Shown here piece after piece: positions 1 to 12,596 of a DNA stretch of 64,000 nt. Below the pieces are notes generated by a model. It made no database searches. It saw only the letters and a program-made list of their open reading frames with translations, and was not told the DNA's origin. Numbering within the stretch: the stretch's first letter is position 1; every line of letters begins with the position of its first letter. Source of the stretch: Pegea sp. RAD2-039 (taxonomy: Eukaryota > Chordata > Thaliacea > Salpida > Salpidae); contig JAQGEQ010000110.1 of assembly GCA_034620365.1 (NCBI GenBank), positions 496,001 to 560,000 on the forward strand, read 5' to 3'. The position numbers and the translations under genes are program-made.

Positions 1-497
1 ATTATTTTTATATATTTTAGACTTAACTAAAATATTTTTTAATTCCATATTGACTTAATCAATTTTTAAATTATAAATTTTAAATAATTTAATAAAATAA
101 TTTTATCCTATGTATAAGTTTTTTGTATAATTTAAAACATTTAGTGATATAAATTTATAAGAAATTTATAATTTTTATTATGTTTAATTTCCTTAAAGTT
201 TTTAGACTATTATAAAGAATAATAGTTTAACGTTTTGAATATGAAATGACAATGAATATTAATTTATATTTAATATATTTTCTAAATGGCAATAAATAAA
301 TTTATTTTGAAATAATTTGTTTAGCAAAAATTATAAATTCATTATTTTAAATACTAGTAAATATTCTTTCATCAAATATTTAATTAGAAATAAGATTTAA
401 GTTAGGATTGATATCTAAAACTTAGGTTATACTTTTTAAAAAAAAGTTTTTAAGGTTTTTTATAATGGTGTATTTAGTTTCAGTTATATAAACTGCT
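1..497 (+). repeat. Direct copy of the ESF1 upstream region
   Basis: Bases 1 to about 497 match 2341 to about 2840, the stretch that leads into the first exon of ESF1. The copies agree almost base for base, with scattered substitutions and small indels. They part at about 497/2840, before the ESF1 start codon, so this copy carries the upstream and possible 5' UTR sequence but no ESF1 coding exon. The match is already present at base 1, so the repeat probably extends left of the window. It may be a tandem duplication or two alleles placed in tandem by assembly. Confidence 0.8.
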
Positions 498-997
498 GAT
501 GCATTATGAAAATAGAAAAACGCAAAAAATGCCAAAAGTAACTCTTCAGCAAACCAGATTAAACATTTCTTGAATATCGAAGCTGTTATTGGTTGATTAG
601 AAATAATTCCCAAGCAGTAAGTATCGAAGTCAAGGATGTATCTGTGGTGTATTGGAAGCTTCGAAAAGCAGAATAATATGCTGCGCTAATTGTAAATTCT
701 AAAAAAAACGTTTTGTTGATTGCACACTGCATACTAATAATCTAAAATAAAAAATAAATCTTTGTAACTTTTACTCATTACCAAACTTTTGTAAGTTACT
801 AGAACTTGATAAAATCTATAATCTATAGTTAAACTCACGGGCAGATGTGCTTATCCGTTTTCTCAGCTTAGGGTTAGACAAAGGATAGTTTTTAGGTATA
901 TCCACACTAATCGATCTATTGTTAACTTTCACTAAATAATACATTGGCAGGAATTATAAACTAATAATCACTAGAAGCTTATAACAAGAATACTTAC

Positions 998-1140
998 AAT
1001 GTTGGCATAGTAGAAGCAATTTACTTGGACCATTAAACAAATAGAATTTAAAGGATTTCCCCAAATAGAACAACTCTCGTCTTAAACGTTCAGAAAGTTC
1101 TGGTATAGGTTTGCCCGCTTCAACTTGAACATAAGTGAAA
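998..1140 (-). CDS. Orphan coding exon, function unknown
   Basis: On the minus strand a 143-base open stretch is bounded by a good acceptor (TATAG just above 1140) and a good donor (GTAAGT just below 998). It encodes about 47 residues with protein-like composition, including PELSERLRREL followed by a more hydrophobic end (SKLLLLCQHC). I do not recognise the family and could not link it securely to another exon. The hydrophobic open frame at 422-613 on the same strand could belong to the same gene or be chance. It may be a real exon of a gene running left out of the window, or a remnant. Confidence 0.3.
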
Positions 1141-2340
1141 CTATAAAAAATATAATCATCATTTTTGTTGGAATAACATGTGTCATAAAAAAACAAAGAA
1201 CAAGCAAGTCTTGAAAAAATTTAAAAGTAATTTTATAAATGCATGCAGGAGAAAAATGTTCATGAATGTAAAATGTTTATTTTACACCAAATTTATCTTT
1301 TCAATAAAATAAAAAACATTTGATGAATGACTTTTGTTCATACTCACCCTTCACAAAACTTCTTTTTAGTACCAAGTACATTTCTTGTTCCATATACCTA
1401 TTATAAAAATTGCTTAAGCTTATTGTGAAATCTATTCAAATAAATTCAAATTTATATGACAATACTGTATTAAAAAATTACTTGAGGCAATTCCTATACA
1501 TCTTCAATCATCAAATTGACATAGACTTTTTTCTCGATAAATCTTTAATTTTTGCAAGTCAACATTATAAATATAATCGACTTAGTTTTTACTCAGCTTA
1601 TGTTACTCTGGTACAGCTTGAACAAAATTTCCATCTATGAAAGATTTATTTCTTATTTTTAGATAAACAAAATATTTTCTGTAAACTTTAATTAGCACTT
1701 TGCATTAGAATGTACCTTATTTTTATTTTTTTTGTATTTTTGACAGGCTTACGAAAATTCATGTGTCTGCAGATTTTAGTTACAATTCTAAAAATAGCCA
1801 AAAATGTCTTGCGCATGTTTTATGCTAGTTGGTTTTTTAGTCGAGTAGATAGCATTTTTGATAGATAACAAAGCACCTTCGTCATAGGTTTAATGTATTA
1901 AGATACTTTTCATAATTTTCTTTTTCCAGTGATTTGTAGTAATTTAACATTAATTGTGCAAACTAAAGATTAGAACCATTTAAACCTAACTGTTAAAAGT
2001 TTAAAATACACAAATATTATTTTTCTAACTTTTTTCTTTTGTATCTAGATTTTACAATTTTTTCTTCAATAATACTTATTATTAACATTTATTTTTTACT
2101 TTATAGTTAAAGGTTTTATTAGTTGAAAATTTTTTAAACAAATTTTATTGAATTTGTTAACATTAGATTGAATTTTCTATATTAGTTATGTTATCTAAAG
2201 TATTAAAGTATTTTTTTATTATTTAAAAATATTTTGTTGAATTATAATTATTTTCTTAAAATTTTTTAATTTTAAGTATTTTCTATAGATATAAACTATA
2301 TATAAGATATTTTATTAGAAACTTTTATTTGAAATATTTA
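1141..2340. other. Non-coding spacer
   Basis: Very AT-rich sequence between the orphan exon and the second copy of the ESF1 upstream repeat. The open frame at 1410-1640 has no supporting splice signals or recognisable motif. I see no gene, RNA or mobile element here. Confidence 0.5.
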
Positions 2341-2874
2341 ATTATTTTTATATATTTTAGACTTAACTAAAATGTTTATTAATTCCATATTGACTTAATC
2401 AATTTTTAAATTATAAATTTTAAATAATTTAATAAAATAATTTTATACTATTTATAAGTTATAAGTTTTTTGTATAATTTAAAGGATTTATTGAAATAAA
2501 TTTGTAATAAATCTATAATTTTTATGATGTTTAATTTCCTTAAAGTTTTTAGACTATTATAAAGAATAATAGTTTAATTATTTGAATATGAAATGACAAT
2601 GAATATTAATTTATATTTAATATATTTTCTAAATGGCAATTAATAAATTTATTTTGAAATAATTTTTTAAGCAAAAATTATAATTTTATTATTTTAAATA
2701 CTAGTAAATATTCTTTTATCAAATATTTAATTAGAAATAAGATTTAAGTTAAGATTGATATCTAAAACTTAGGTTATGCTTTTTTTAAAAAAGTTTTTAA
2801 AGTTTTTCTATAATGGTGTATTTAGTTTCAGTTATTTAAGGTTTATAATTTTGATTTTTAACAATACATCAAAG
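2341..2874 (+). promoter_or_regulatory. Upstream region of ESF1 (second repeat copy)
   Basis: This is the partner of the repeat at 1-497. It runs straight into the ESF1 start codon at 2875, so it should hold the promoter and 5' UTR. No TATA box or initiator can be singled out in such AT-rich DNA. The role is inferred from position only. Confidence 0.45.
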
Positions 2875-5800
2875 ATGGAAGATAAAAGATTTAAAAAAGC
2901 ATTTAATGATCCAAGATTTCGTTCTATCAAAAAGTCTAAAAAAAAACTAGAAGTTGATGAACGTTTTAGTGGGATGTTCACAGAAGCTAAATTTAAGGTT
3001 CAGTTGACTTTGATTAATTATGAAATCTTTTTAATCTTTATATTGATGTAAGTTTTAAATATTCTTTTTTAGTTGGAAACTAGAATTGACAAAAGAGGTA
3101 AACCAGTCTTTGAATCTACCGAGTCAAACTTAAAGAAGTTTTATAGACTCCCATCAAAAAAGAATAAGAAGGCCAAATCTGATCAAGGTTGTTAAGCTAT
3201 TAGAATATAAATATAAAGTTTGTTAATTAATAATATTTTGAATATTTATTTTATTCAACTTATGGCTACAAATAATAAATTATGTAGCTCTTATTGCAAA
3301 CACAAAAAATATTATATAAATTAATGTAGGAAAAGATAGAAACATAAATATGTAATGATTTATATTATGATATTTTTATATTCAGAAAATAAACAAGAAC
3401 GTTTGAAAGTAAATGATGAAACAGAAGCTTCAGATGCTGAAAAAGTTGGGTATGTTTAGATTTTCAAGTTTAACAGATAGAAATAAGATTGGAATCTCTT
3501 TAATTTAATTTAGAAAATGTTTAAGAATCAAGAAATTAAATCTACTCTAAAAATGTGTTTAAAGAGAAACAGATGAAGATGAAATAAATGCCAATAAAGA
3601 AGTTGAAGATCTTCAATTACTAAAAGAAGAAGATTCTGAAGATGAATCAGAACTATCTTCATCAGAAGATGAGGCGGATCCTGCTAGAGGAGAAGGAAAC
3701 ATTGAATCATCAGATTTTAGTGATACAGAAGAGTTTTATAATGATGAGAAGCCTTCAGAGGTTTTTGATCATAATTGGAACGACTGGGACACATCTGTAC
3801 ATCGAAGTGATGATATCTCTTATCGTTTATGTCTCTGTAATATGGATTGGGACAGAGTAAAGTAAAGATTAATTTGTTGATGAATTGATTTAAGCTGATC
3901 CTTCATCCACAGAGCAGTTGACATTTTTATGCTTCTCAACTCTTTTAAGCCTGCAAATGGGGCCATTAAAAGTGTTTCTATTTATCTATCTGAATATGGC
4001 AAGGAAAGATTAGAGGAAGAAAAACGACTTGGGCCAAAAGAAATTCGAGAACAAAAAGAAAATCTTGAAAATGATGACGAAAAAGAAGATGAAAAGTAAG
4101 TAGGACGTGATCTTTCAACTCAATTATCATCCTGAAACCGTTTACAGATTTCATGTAGAAACACTTCGTCAATATCAACTAAATCGGTTGAAGTATTATT
4201 ATGCTGTAGTGGTTTGTGATAGTAAGCAAACAGCAGATACAATTTATTGTGTAAGTTTCTATCAGATCTTCATCACTTCTTATTCTAGTCTTTCATTAAT
4301 CTTTTATTCTATTCTGATCTTTTATGACTCCCTTGTGTCATCTTGATCTTTTATGACCTCTTTGTCTTATTCTAATCTTTCCAGGCATGCGATGGTAATG
4401 AATTTGAAACTAGTTCCTCTAAACTCGATTTGCGGTTTGTACCCGATGATATGACATTTGATGATGAGCCAGCACAAATGTGTGATAGTATGCCTGGAGA
4501 AGGAACTTACGAACCAAATCGATTCGTTACAACTGCTCTCAACCAATCAAAAGTCAGATTGATGAGTAACTGTAGTAATCAACTAACTTGCATCTTTCAG
4601 GTCGATCTCACTTGGGATGAGACTGATAAACGTCGAGTTAGCATCATGACTAAACGATTTACTGAAGATGAACTGAAAGAGATGGATTTCAAGGAGTTTT
4701 TAGCATCATCTAGTGACGAAGATGATGAAGATGTTGTCATGGAAACCAAGAGTGGCTTAGTGACCAGAATATCGAGGACCTCAACTGCAGACCAGATCGA
4801 GAGATACAAAAGCTTGCTGATGGGAGAGCTTGATGAGATTGAAGAGAAGGATGAAGATGAAGACATTCATATGGAAGTATCTTGGAATCCTGATCCTGAA
4901 GATAAAGTAAGTCTAGATCTGTAGAAGATCTCTTTTGATCATTTAAATAAAAGGATAAGAAGTCGGGAGCTGATGCGGAGTCAACCTTCCATGTTGATGA
5001 CAAAGAGGTAGAAGACCCGTTGGAATCTGACGATGAAAAAGCTCCGAGAAAAGAAAAGAAGAAAAATCGAGCTGTGAAAGAAGAAGAGGAAGAAGAAGAA
5101 GAGACAGAAGAGACGAAGAAGCAAAAGGCGGAGTTGGAGTTGTTGATGATGGAAGATGATGAGAAAGATCAAAAACATTTCGATATGATGAAGATTATGA
5201 AAAATCAAGAAGAAAAGCGAAAAATTCAAAAGAAGCGAAGGAAGAAGAAGCAGAAGACGATCAAGGAAGATCAAGTTGATGATTTTAAGATCAATTTGAA
5301 AGACGAAAGGTTTTGTTGATTTTAAGTCTTTTGTTCTTCTTTTTAATTCAGTCTTTTACAGATTTACAAGCATTTTTACTTCACCTGACTTTGCCATTGA
5401 TCCGAATTACTCAGCGTTTAAGAAAACTGATGGAATGTTAAAACTAGCAGAAGAAGTGAGAAAGAACCGCTTAGAAGGTGTCCAGATGATCCGGAAATCT
5501 TCTGAATCTAATCAAAAAGAGATTACAAAGCATCCGGCAGATGATGTAGATCTTGTAAGTCTGATCAAATCCACAAATAAGACTCAAAAAAAGAAACAGA
5601 AAAGTTTTGGAAGTGAAAATAAAAAAGTTTCGGATCTTTCACGAGTTGCTACAGATGAAGATGAGTCTGGATCATTGTAAGTAGTTGATGAAAAGTCGTT
5701 TCTATAAAAACTCAAATTTATAATTTTAGAGCTAACAGCAAAGAGGAAGACACAAATGATGGGGATGAAACTAGCGACCAAAAAACAGATTTAAAAAGGT

Positions 5801-6035
5801 TTTTAATTTGTTCATTTCAAATAAATATTTATTAAAGAATTTTTGATTAACATTTTAAAACATATTTTTTGTTAGTTTCAACTCTGAAGAAACTGAATCA
5901 AAAGATGAAGAAGAAACCAAAAAGAAGCAATCATCGGATGTTGCACATTTAGTCTCATTGATAAAATCACAACCTAAGAAGAAAAGAAAAATGAAAAACG
6001 ATTTAGGAGACGTGATGAAGAAAATCAAAATGTGA
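2875..6035 (+). CDS. ESF1: ESF1 nucleolar pre-rRNA processing protein
   Basis: ESF1 is a nucleolar protein needed for 18S rRNA maturation and small-subunit assembly. Twelve exons join in phase: 2875-2997, 3073-3187, 3386-3449, 3565-3861, 3913-4095, 4148-4250, 4385-4552, 4601-4906, 4954-5309, 5362-5676, 5730-5798, 5876-6035. They give 752 residues, somewhat shorter than human ESF1 as I recall it. Diagnostic stretches are the N-terminal [11 protein letters not shown] and DERFSGMF, an acidic central part, [12 protein letters not shown] and LLNSFKP, the [10 protein letters not shown] block (exon 6), the [12 protein letters not shown] block (exon 7), DLTWDETD (exon 8), lysine/glutamate-rich coiled coil (exon 9), [19 protein letters not shown] across exons 9-10, and a basic tail with LVSLIKS. 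Several introns are only 47-53 bases. The start is the first ATG in the matching frame. An AATAAA lies near 6089. Family assignment is secure; some splice sites are inferred from phase. Confidence 0.95.
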
Positions 6036-8820
6036 TTTTCTTTTGATTATTTAAAGATGGTTCTGAGGTTGCTACTTTTGTTAGCTTCAATAAACAATTT
6101 AAATTATTTGCTTTTTTCAATTTTGTATTCTTTTTTTTTCTAAATTTAATCAAACAGATTTATTTTTGTATTACTCTAATTTGAAAACAAACTGACTATT
6201 TAGAAAAACGTTTTTAAGCCTAATATCGAAATTGTTCTGTACTTCCATTTTCGGGTTTTGTATAAAAAAATAATTGAAAGGTGGCTAAGCTGACTTAATA
6301 ATAAGCAGCAGGCTGAACATTTTGAAATTCAAGAGCCTTGTTTGAATCTGAAAGATAATTAAGAGTCGCAACCTTTTTACAGTAAAACAATTTACCAAAC
6401 CTCAGTAAATTACTCGTTAACAAAATACAAAAAAGCCATAAAAGTTCGCAAAATCACTTTAACCCGAAATTTATCATCTAGCGCTGTATGCTTCTAAGGT
6501 ATTGTTCAACAAGCACAGGAGGTATTTTGTGGGTTACTCTTTGATGCTCAACCGGCTCTCAAACAATCAGAACTAAAAGTACTTTTCATTTTTATATAAG
6601 AGATTTTTTAAAGAGCTTACAAAAGTCAATTAATGAATTTTCAAACTTTCCTGAGTACTGCTCCACATCAAGCCGGGTTTTATGGCTTTCAAGAACAAAG
6701 ATAAGAAAATGGTTTATCCGATAATAGTAACAGTAAGCAGGTACTCAGTACTAGCAGAATCCGACAAAGCAAAGAAGTGTAACACCTCAGCAGTAGTCTA
6801 TTGGATGAAGAAGAGATATGAAGTGTAGATTAGAATGTCGAGCCTCATAAAAGATAAATAGGTCAGCTAAGATCGCTAACATCTTACTAAAAAAGTGGTT
6901 AACACATTTATGGCGAATCGTTAGAAGTAACATTCTGGGTTTTCGAAATAAAAATAATTCAAAATAATAACCCAACTCTAAAGACTCAACAAAATTCTAT
7001 CTTTAAACTCTTATTTAAGTCCTAACTATGATTGCATCTTTAGTCATTTTAACTTAGTGAGATCAGAATTTGTAGTTGAATCTACATTCATCTCACCTAT
7101 CAAATATTTGAACTTGTTTATTAAGTTACTAAAACGCTTTTAATACATCTCAAAAAATCCGACAGATTGATTTTTTAGTGAAAGAAGAAACTGTTTTATT
7201 TGATTAGCAGAATAGTTTTGTTCTTTAAAAAGTTATTCAAAAATGAAATATGAATGATATAAAAGAAGATTATTTTACCATCTAGGTAATTTCTACGATA
7301 TTTCAAGATAATTACCACATATTGGCATTCATTAGTGAAGTCGACATTAAGTCACCATACTAGGCAATACTGACATCAGTGATTTGGCTTGTGATGAATG
7401 AATTAGTTTGTATCTAATTTAATATGAAGATTAAAACTTTTGATGGTATGTCCAGATATTTTGGTTCAAAATTAAATGAAGAAAGTATTTTCGTTACGAT
7501 TCTTGTTAGCAAGCCCTTGATTATACTATAAATAAATTTTATAAAAATAGCAGTGAAAGGGAAGACAAAATTCAACTTTTACTTCTATGAAAATTTATCT
7601 AAAATTTTTGAGAGTAAATTTATTTTAATTTTGAAATACTTAAGATTATTCCAAAGAGGAAATAAGAATATAAGAATGATCATACGAATATATTCAAGAC
7701 AATTAATTGGATATAAAGTCAATTGTCATCGCAACTGAATCTCACAAACAATTCATAAATCATGTGAAATGGAGTGAATGAAAATTAATGTTTCATTGAT
7801 ATAATATTTGTTCAATCTTTTATCATATGCAAATTTTCATATAACTATGTTCCCAAATATTAAGTGATTACTTCTTTAAATGTTTTGTAAACATTCAATG
7901 TGAACTCTTAATATGCAATGTAAGACAACTTTCATCACCAAACACATTTTTGTGATATTTGAAGAGGTCATAAAAGTCATTAAACTAAATCATTAGTATC
8001 TATAGATACATATTTTGCTAGTTTTATTAAATCTCATCACTATGTAATTACTTTGGTCAGATTGTAAGTGTTCAAGTATTAAACATTTTTAGATCAAAAT
8101 CACTAAATAATCACTAATTTTAATCAAAATAAAGATCTACATCTCAGTCAAGTGCTTGAAATAATATAAAATAAAAACATGTGTAAAACGAAAATGGCTT
8201 TATTACAAACAGTAGACTTCAATCGTTAGATTTTTTATTTGGTTTTCATCTGTTGACTTATCAAATTGTAGACTTGTGTTCAATTCGATACAATATATGT
8301 TTTTAATGCGAAAAATTTCTTAAATAACAAATTCTACAACTAGGCATTCTACTTTGTGTATATAGTTATCATTCTTTTGAGCATTATTGCTCGACGTGTG
8401 TAAGATTTATCAACAGTGGAATTCTTTTTCTGGAAATCTCTTGACAGAGAAGAAAGTAGATAAGAAAACAGTGAATTGATCTAAAACTAAAAACTAAAAC
8501 TTTGGTTTACTTCTTTTTATCAAAAGATGCTTCCTTCCACAATTGTTTTCTTTAAATTATTTTCTTAAATGAACTTTGAAATAATATTTTCCAATTCTAA
8601 TGAAGGAAGCTTTGAAATTAATTCAACAAAATTTCATCATCACAATGGCTTTGAAATGAAAGCTATCAATTGGTCGAAGGAAAGTATGAAGTTTCCTTAT
8701 TTCAGTTAGTTAAATCATTCTTGACTTCCTGTTTAACAAAACAATAAAAATATAATTTTTTGTTGAAATTGGTTCAATTGAAATTTGAGGAAATAAAAAT
8801 GGTTTAAATACAGCTAGATT
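6036..8820. other. Intergenic region without identified genes
   Basis: The ESF1 3' UTR probably ends shortly after the AATAAA near 6089. The stretch from about 6290 to 7000 is less AT-rich than its surroundings and could be an old transposon, but no frame keeps a recognisable motif. The open frames at 6787-6975 and 7553-7738 have no further support. Confidence 0.4.
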
Positions 8821-8938
8821 TTGTGACTGGTTACCAAACTCATATCAAGTGATATAAGGTAAGATAAACTTTCGTTGATTGATAGTTGCAAAATTAAAAA
8901 GAACTTACAAAATCTTTTTTAAAGAACAAGAAGCAATC

Positions 8939-9753
8939 ATGAAGCTGATGATCATTGTTGTATTGATGGGACTTACTGCTCTTTCTACTGCTTATGCAGA
9001 AGAGAAGAAAAATGATTATGTGTAATTATTTAGAATTTTACAAATTACTATCTATTTTAACTAATTACAAAATTGTAATTAAAACCAATTTTATAAACTT
9101 ATTAATTGAATTAATTCTTTTTCTACAAAGTAATAACTTTCAAAAATACAATTAACACAAATTAATTGATGGCGATATGTTTACCATAGAGTTCATCATT
9201 ACTTTCATAATTACTTTCATCATTACATTCATCATTATGGGGATGAGCAGGTTTTTGATTCGTTGAATTTTTTAAGTTGATGAAATATATAAAACTAAAT
9301 AGATCATATTCTGTAATCATAATTTAGAAATAAATATTTTATCTTTAAACTAACTTTGGTTTTTGACCAAATTGCCTTTTTTTCTAATTAATTTAATTCG
9401 AGATACTTGTTCTGAGAAGTGTTTAATTTGCTCAAATTTGTTCGTCTTTCATTTAACTGAAATATTTCTAATTTTAAAAATTAATTTGGTGTTAAGATGA
9501 ACCCTGCTGATAATTCGAAAGCTGATGGCTCCTTTGATTTTCAAAATCATTATGTCTATCATCCTAGTAATAACTGGTTTGAAGATGAAAAGGTTTATTC
9601 ATTTATTACTTTAAAATTCTTAATCATAATTGCATACGGCTAACAAAGTTTACATTTCAGAAAATTAATAATGATGCTGATAATCAAGATGAAAAATCCA
9701 TCCTTAAAAGATTATTTTCCGATAACAATGAAAAAACTCAACGTTTTAAATAA
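8939..9753 (+). CDS. Small secreted peptide precursor
   Basis: Three exons (8939-9019, 9497-9592, 9661-9753) join in phase to an 89-residue protein. Residues 1-19 form a clear signal peptide: MKLM, then a hydrophobic core, ending AYA before EEKKND, a likely cleavage site. The mature part is acidic and asparagine-rich (NPADNSKADGSFDF, HYVYHPSNNWFEDEK), followed by KSILKRLFSDNN. The KR pair could be a prohormone cleavage site. There are no cysteines, so this is not a disulfide toxin or defensin. It resembles a secreted or neuropeptide-like precursor, but I do not recognise a family. An inverted partial copy lies at 15268-15348, with its upstream region at about 16080-16200. The start ATG is fixed by the signal peptide. 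Confidence 0.6.
9019..9330 (+). repeat. Arm of inverted repeat shared with 14990-15350
   Basis: The first intron of the peptide gene reappears in reverse complement at about 14990-15260. The shared part includes a run of short imperfect repeats built from TTCATCATTACTTTCAT-like units (9188-9240). Together with the matching exon 1 and upstream region, it shows that the 5' half of the peptide gene was duplicated in inverted orientation about 6 kb away. Confidence 0.75.
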
Positions 9754-10900
9754 TTATTTACCTTTTGGTAATAAATAATAAAAAAGTGACTTTTAATTTG
9801 TTATTGTATCTTTCAGAATAATTGGCTAATGATGGTTATATTTGATTGAAGCAATTTATTAACTCTCTTAAATTACTTGTGAATATTTTCTCATCTTAAC
9901 TTACTCAGAAATTACATCACTCTAATATAGCAGCTCCATCGCAAATGATTTTATGTGTGTCGACTTAAAAGCTAACTTCTCTAATATCAAACTTTGCATT
10001 TAAAAGCTTGTTTCATTTTGACATCTATACAAAATAAAATTGGAACAAAAAGCTTAATTATTATGATTAGAATTAAAGTGTTTTTTAATAGAAATTTATG
10101 AGCAATAAAGTTTCAGTTAATTTAATCACTTTTAAATTTTACTGTCACAAAATATTTTTACTTCAAAATTAGAAAATAGTATTAAGGATTAATTTATAAA
10201 ATATTGAAACATTTTCGATATCAAGTTTAAAAATTAAAAAAGCTTCAGGGTTAAATGGCATTGTTTCGTTTTCTATTTTAATTCATGTAACTCCTGCAAC
10301 AAACAATTAGAAATAAAATAAAGCTGATTATGGTAGAGCTGAAAATTCAGAGACTATTCTTATAAAAATAACTTACTTCTCATCTTTAATTTAGTTTCTT
10401 TAATTAAAAAAGAAAGCAAAGATAATTTTTTACATATAATCAATTACACCAGTGATATTTTTTAATAGAATAGTGTTTACTTAACAAATAGTATTAACAA
10501 ATTCTCACATTGAGTATTATGGTGGTGAAAGAGATTTGCTCTGAATAAATTATTAGTTACAACGACAAGCTAAAAAAGTTTCGATTTGTTTCTTGATTGA
10601 GGAAATAATGTAACAGGCGAACATTAACACATGATGCTTTAATACCGTTGCCAAAAAGATAAGTTATCTCTCAACCAACTTAGTAAGGTTTACCGATCAT
10701 CAATACATACTCCTTAGTCTAACAACAAGTATCGTTTTAAAAGTAATGCAACATTCTCAGCATATATATTTCTCATGTTCAGCGTATTTATCTCAATGTA
10801 ATTGAACCAAACAAATATAAACTTTGTGTAAAAGTAATTGAAAGTCAAATGCCACAACTACTTTTTAGAAAAACTTTCGGAAGAAAATGGACGCGGATTA
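9754..10900. other. AT-rich intergenic region
   Basis: No open frame, splice pair, RNA gene or repeat could be supported between the peptide gene and the LINE remnant. Confidence 0.4.
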
Positions 10901-10929
10901 ATATGAAACCGTTACTTTAAGTTTTTAGG

Positions 10930-11590
10930 TGCAAGTTTTTAGTTGACCATATCGTCTCGTGGCAGTTATACTTCCTGATCAGCAGGAAATTGAGTATCAT
11001 GATAGAGAAGACACAGAAAATAATTCACTTTCTGGCAGTTTCTGTACTGGCACCAGCCAGTCATCAAAGCAGTTTTGTCCTTAAAAATATTCTGAATATC
11101 GCAGTGATTATGAACGTGGAGCATCAAAATAATCGCTAATGGAGATCAAATAAGTAATGATAGTGGGCTCGTAATAATCAGGGCAGGTCGCCATATGATA
11201 GAAGAGATCACTCTATGCGAGTGGAAGTGATAGTTCGGGCACCTGTTCGCTCTTTCAAGAATCCTCAATTGCTGACCTCGAAAATTACCAGACCAGGATA
11301 ATAGCAAACTAAAAAAGTCGCATACTTTGCTTCTACAGCATGCTAAGCAAAGGCTTGGCTGGCTCGGACACTTCCGTCGGATGGATTGCAAACGACCTAT
11401 TGTATGAGGAGCTATCAAATGGTAAACGCAACATCGGCCATCTTTGTTTTAAAAATATCTACAAGCGCGATATGAAATCGCTAAACATCATACCAGCAAT
11501 TGGGAGGGCATCGCTCTGAATAGTGCTCTCTACTCCGCAAACAACTTAAGGATAGAGAAGAAAAAACAGCTTAAAAGAAAATAAAGAAAC
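10930..11590 (+). mobile_element. Decayed non-LTR retrotransposon, ORF2 3' end
   Basis: This block is clearly less AT-rich than its neighbours. In the plus frame from about 11336 it reads QRLGWLGHFRRMD followed by a stop, then further pieces resembling a GELSNGKRNIGR...CKRDMKSLNI...NWEGIA series in shifting frames. This is the usual tail of many animal LINE ORF2 proteins (RWLGHxxRMDxxR and the block after it). Stops and frameshifts make it a pseudogene. The part before 11330 has the same composition but no motif I can name, so the left boundary is approximate. The minus-strand open frame at 11146-11418 is a shadow. Confidence 0.6.
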
Positions 11591-12590
11591 CCCAGAAGTT
11601 TTTTCTTTTGCATTTCACTGTGTCTTCCTCAATTAGTTTCTTTGCATCTTTTTGTGTTCTGGTTTGTTTTGATTATATTTTATATATATTATTGATGGCA
11701 CGTCAAGTATGACTGTTTCGTGCTGAAGCAGGTCTAATTTTATTTTACATCAAAAAGTATATTTTATTCCTTTAAATGTATGATTTAAAAGAAATGTTAT
11801 TGTTTTTAGTATAAGTTTGTGTCATTTTTTATTTTTAGTTATGTTTTTAAATCAAATTAAATAAAAAACTATTTATATTTCAATTGTAAAAACTTTGGAA
11901 ATTTTTTTTTCTCACTGAAATAAAACTTTTTGCTATTTTATGATATTCTTGGTTTACTCTTCTATCACCAGGCTTATAATTTATGTTCGTTGTATATCTA
12001 GTTTAATTTTTGATGATATGATAAAATTTATTAGAAGTTTCAATTATTTTTTGTAAATATTAAATTATTAGATATATAAATGTTTATTTATTGAATATTA
12101 TTTAGTTGATTGTTAAACAAATTTTTATAGTAGTAGTTATTTCTTTATTATTATTTATTATTAATATTTCTCATTATCTTTATACTTATTTTTATTTTCG
12201 ATATTATAAATTATATAGAATAGCTTAATAATTAGTTTTCATTTTACAGCTTATTTTATCAAATTTTGGTTTTATCTAAAGATGTAATAAGACTATAAAC
12301 CTTTGTTTTAATAATCCATAATAATATATTTAATCGAAGTGAATAAAAATAATATAAAATTAAAAAAAAATTAACTCTTTAATTTCTAATTATCATATTT
12401 TTACTTTAATAATATACTATAGACAACCGGATGAATCAACTTTTATAAAAACCTTAATTATAGTATATAACTTATATATTAAAGCATTAAGTAATTGTTA
12501 ATGTTTGTTGCTTAAATTAATTCTATATAAATTTATAAACAATTTTATCCAAATTTAGGTAAAAAACACCATAAATTTACTGTAAAGCAA
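11591..12590. other. AT-rich upstream region of LRR1
   Basis: Nearly pure A/T sequence with no supportable feature. The last few hundred bases presumably hold the LRR1 promoter and 5' UTR. Confidence 0.4.
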
Positions 12591-12596
12591 ATTAAG

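Noticed and set aside
1410-1640. 76-codon plus-strand frame
   Set aside because: Does not begin with ATG and has no homology or splice signal that I can recognise.
4597-5274. Serine- and leucine-rich open frames on the minus strand
   Set aside because: They are antisense shadows of the acidic and lysine-rich ESF1 exons 8 and 9.
9180-9245. Possible CRISPR-like or tandem array
   Set aside because: The TTCATCATTAC units are short, imperfect and without spacers, in a eukaryotic intron; simple sequence only.
11146-11418. 90-codon minus-strand frame
   Set aside because: Antisense to the LINE remnant, whose plus strand carries the recognisable WLGHFRRMD motif.
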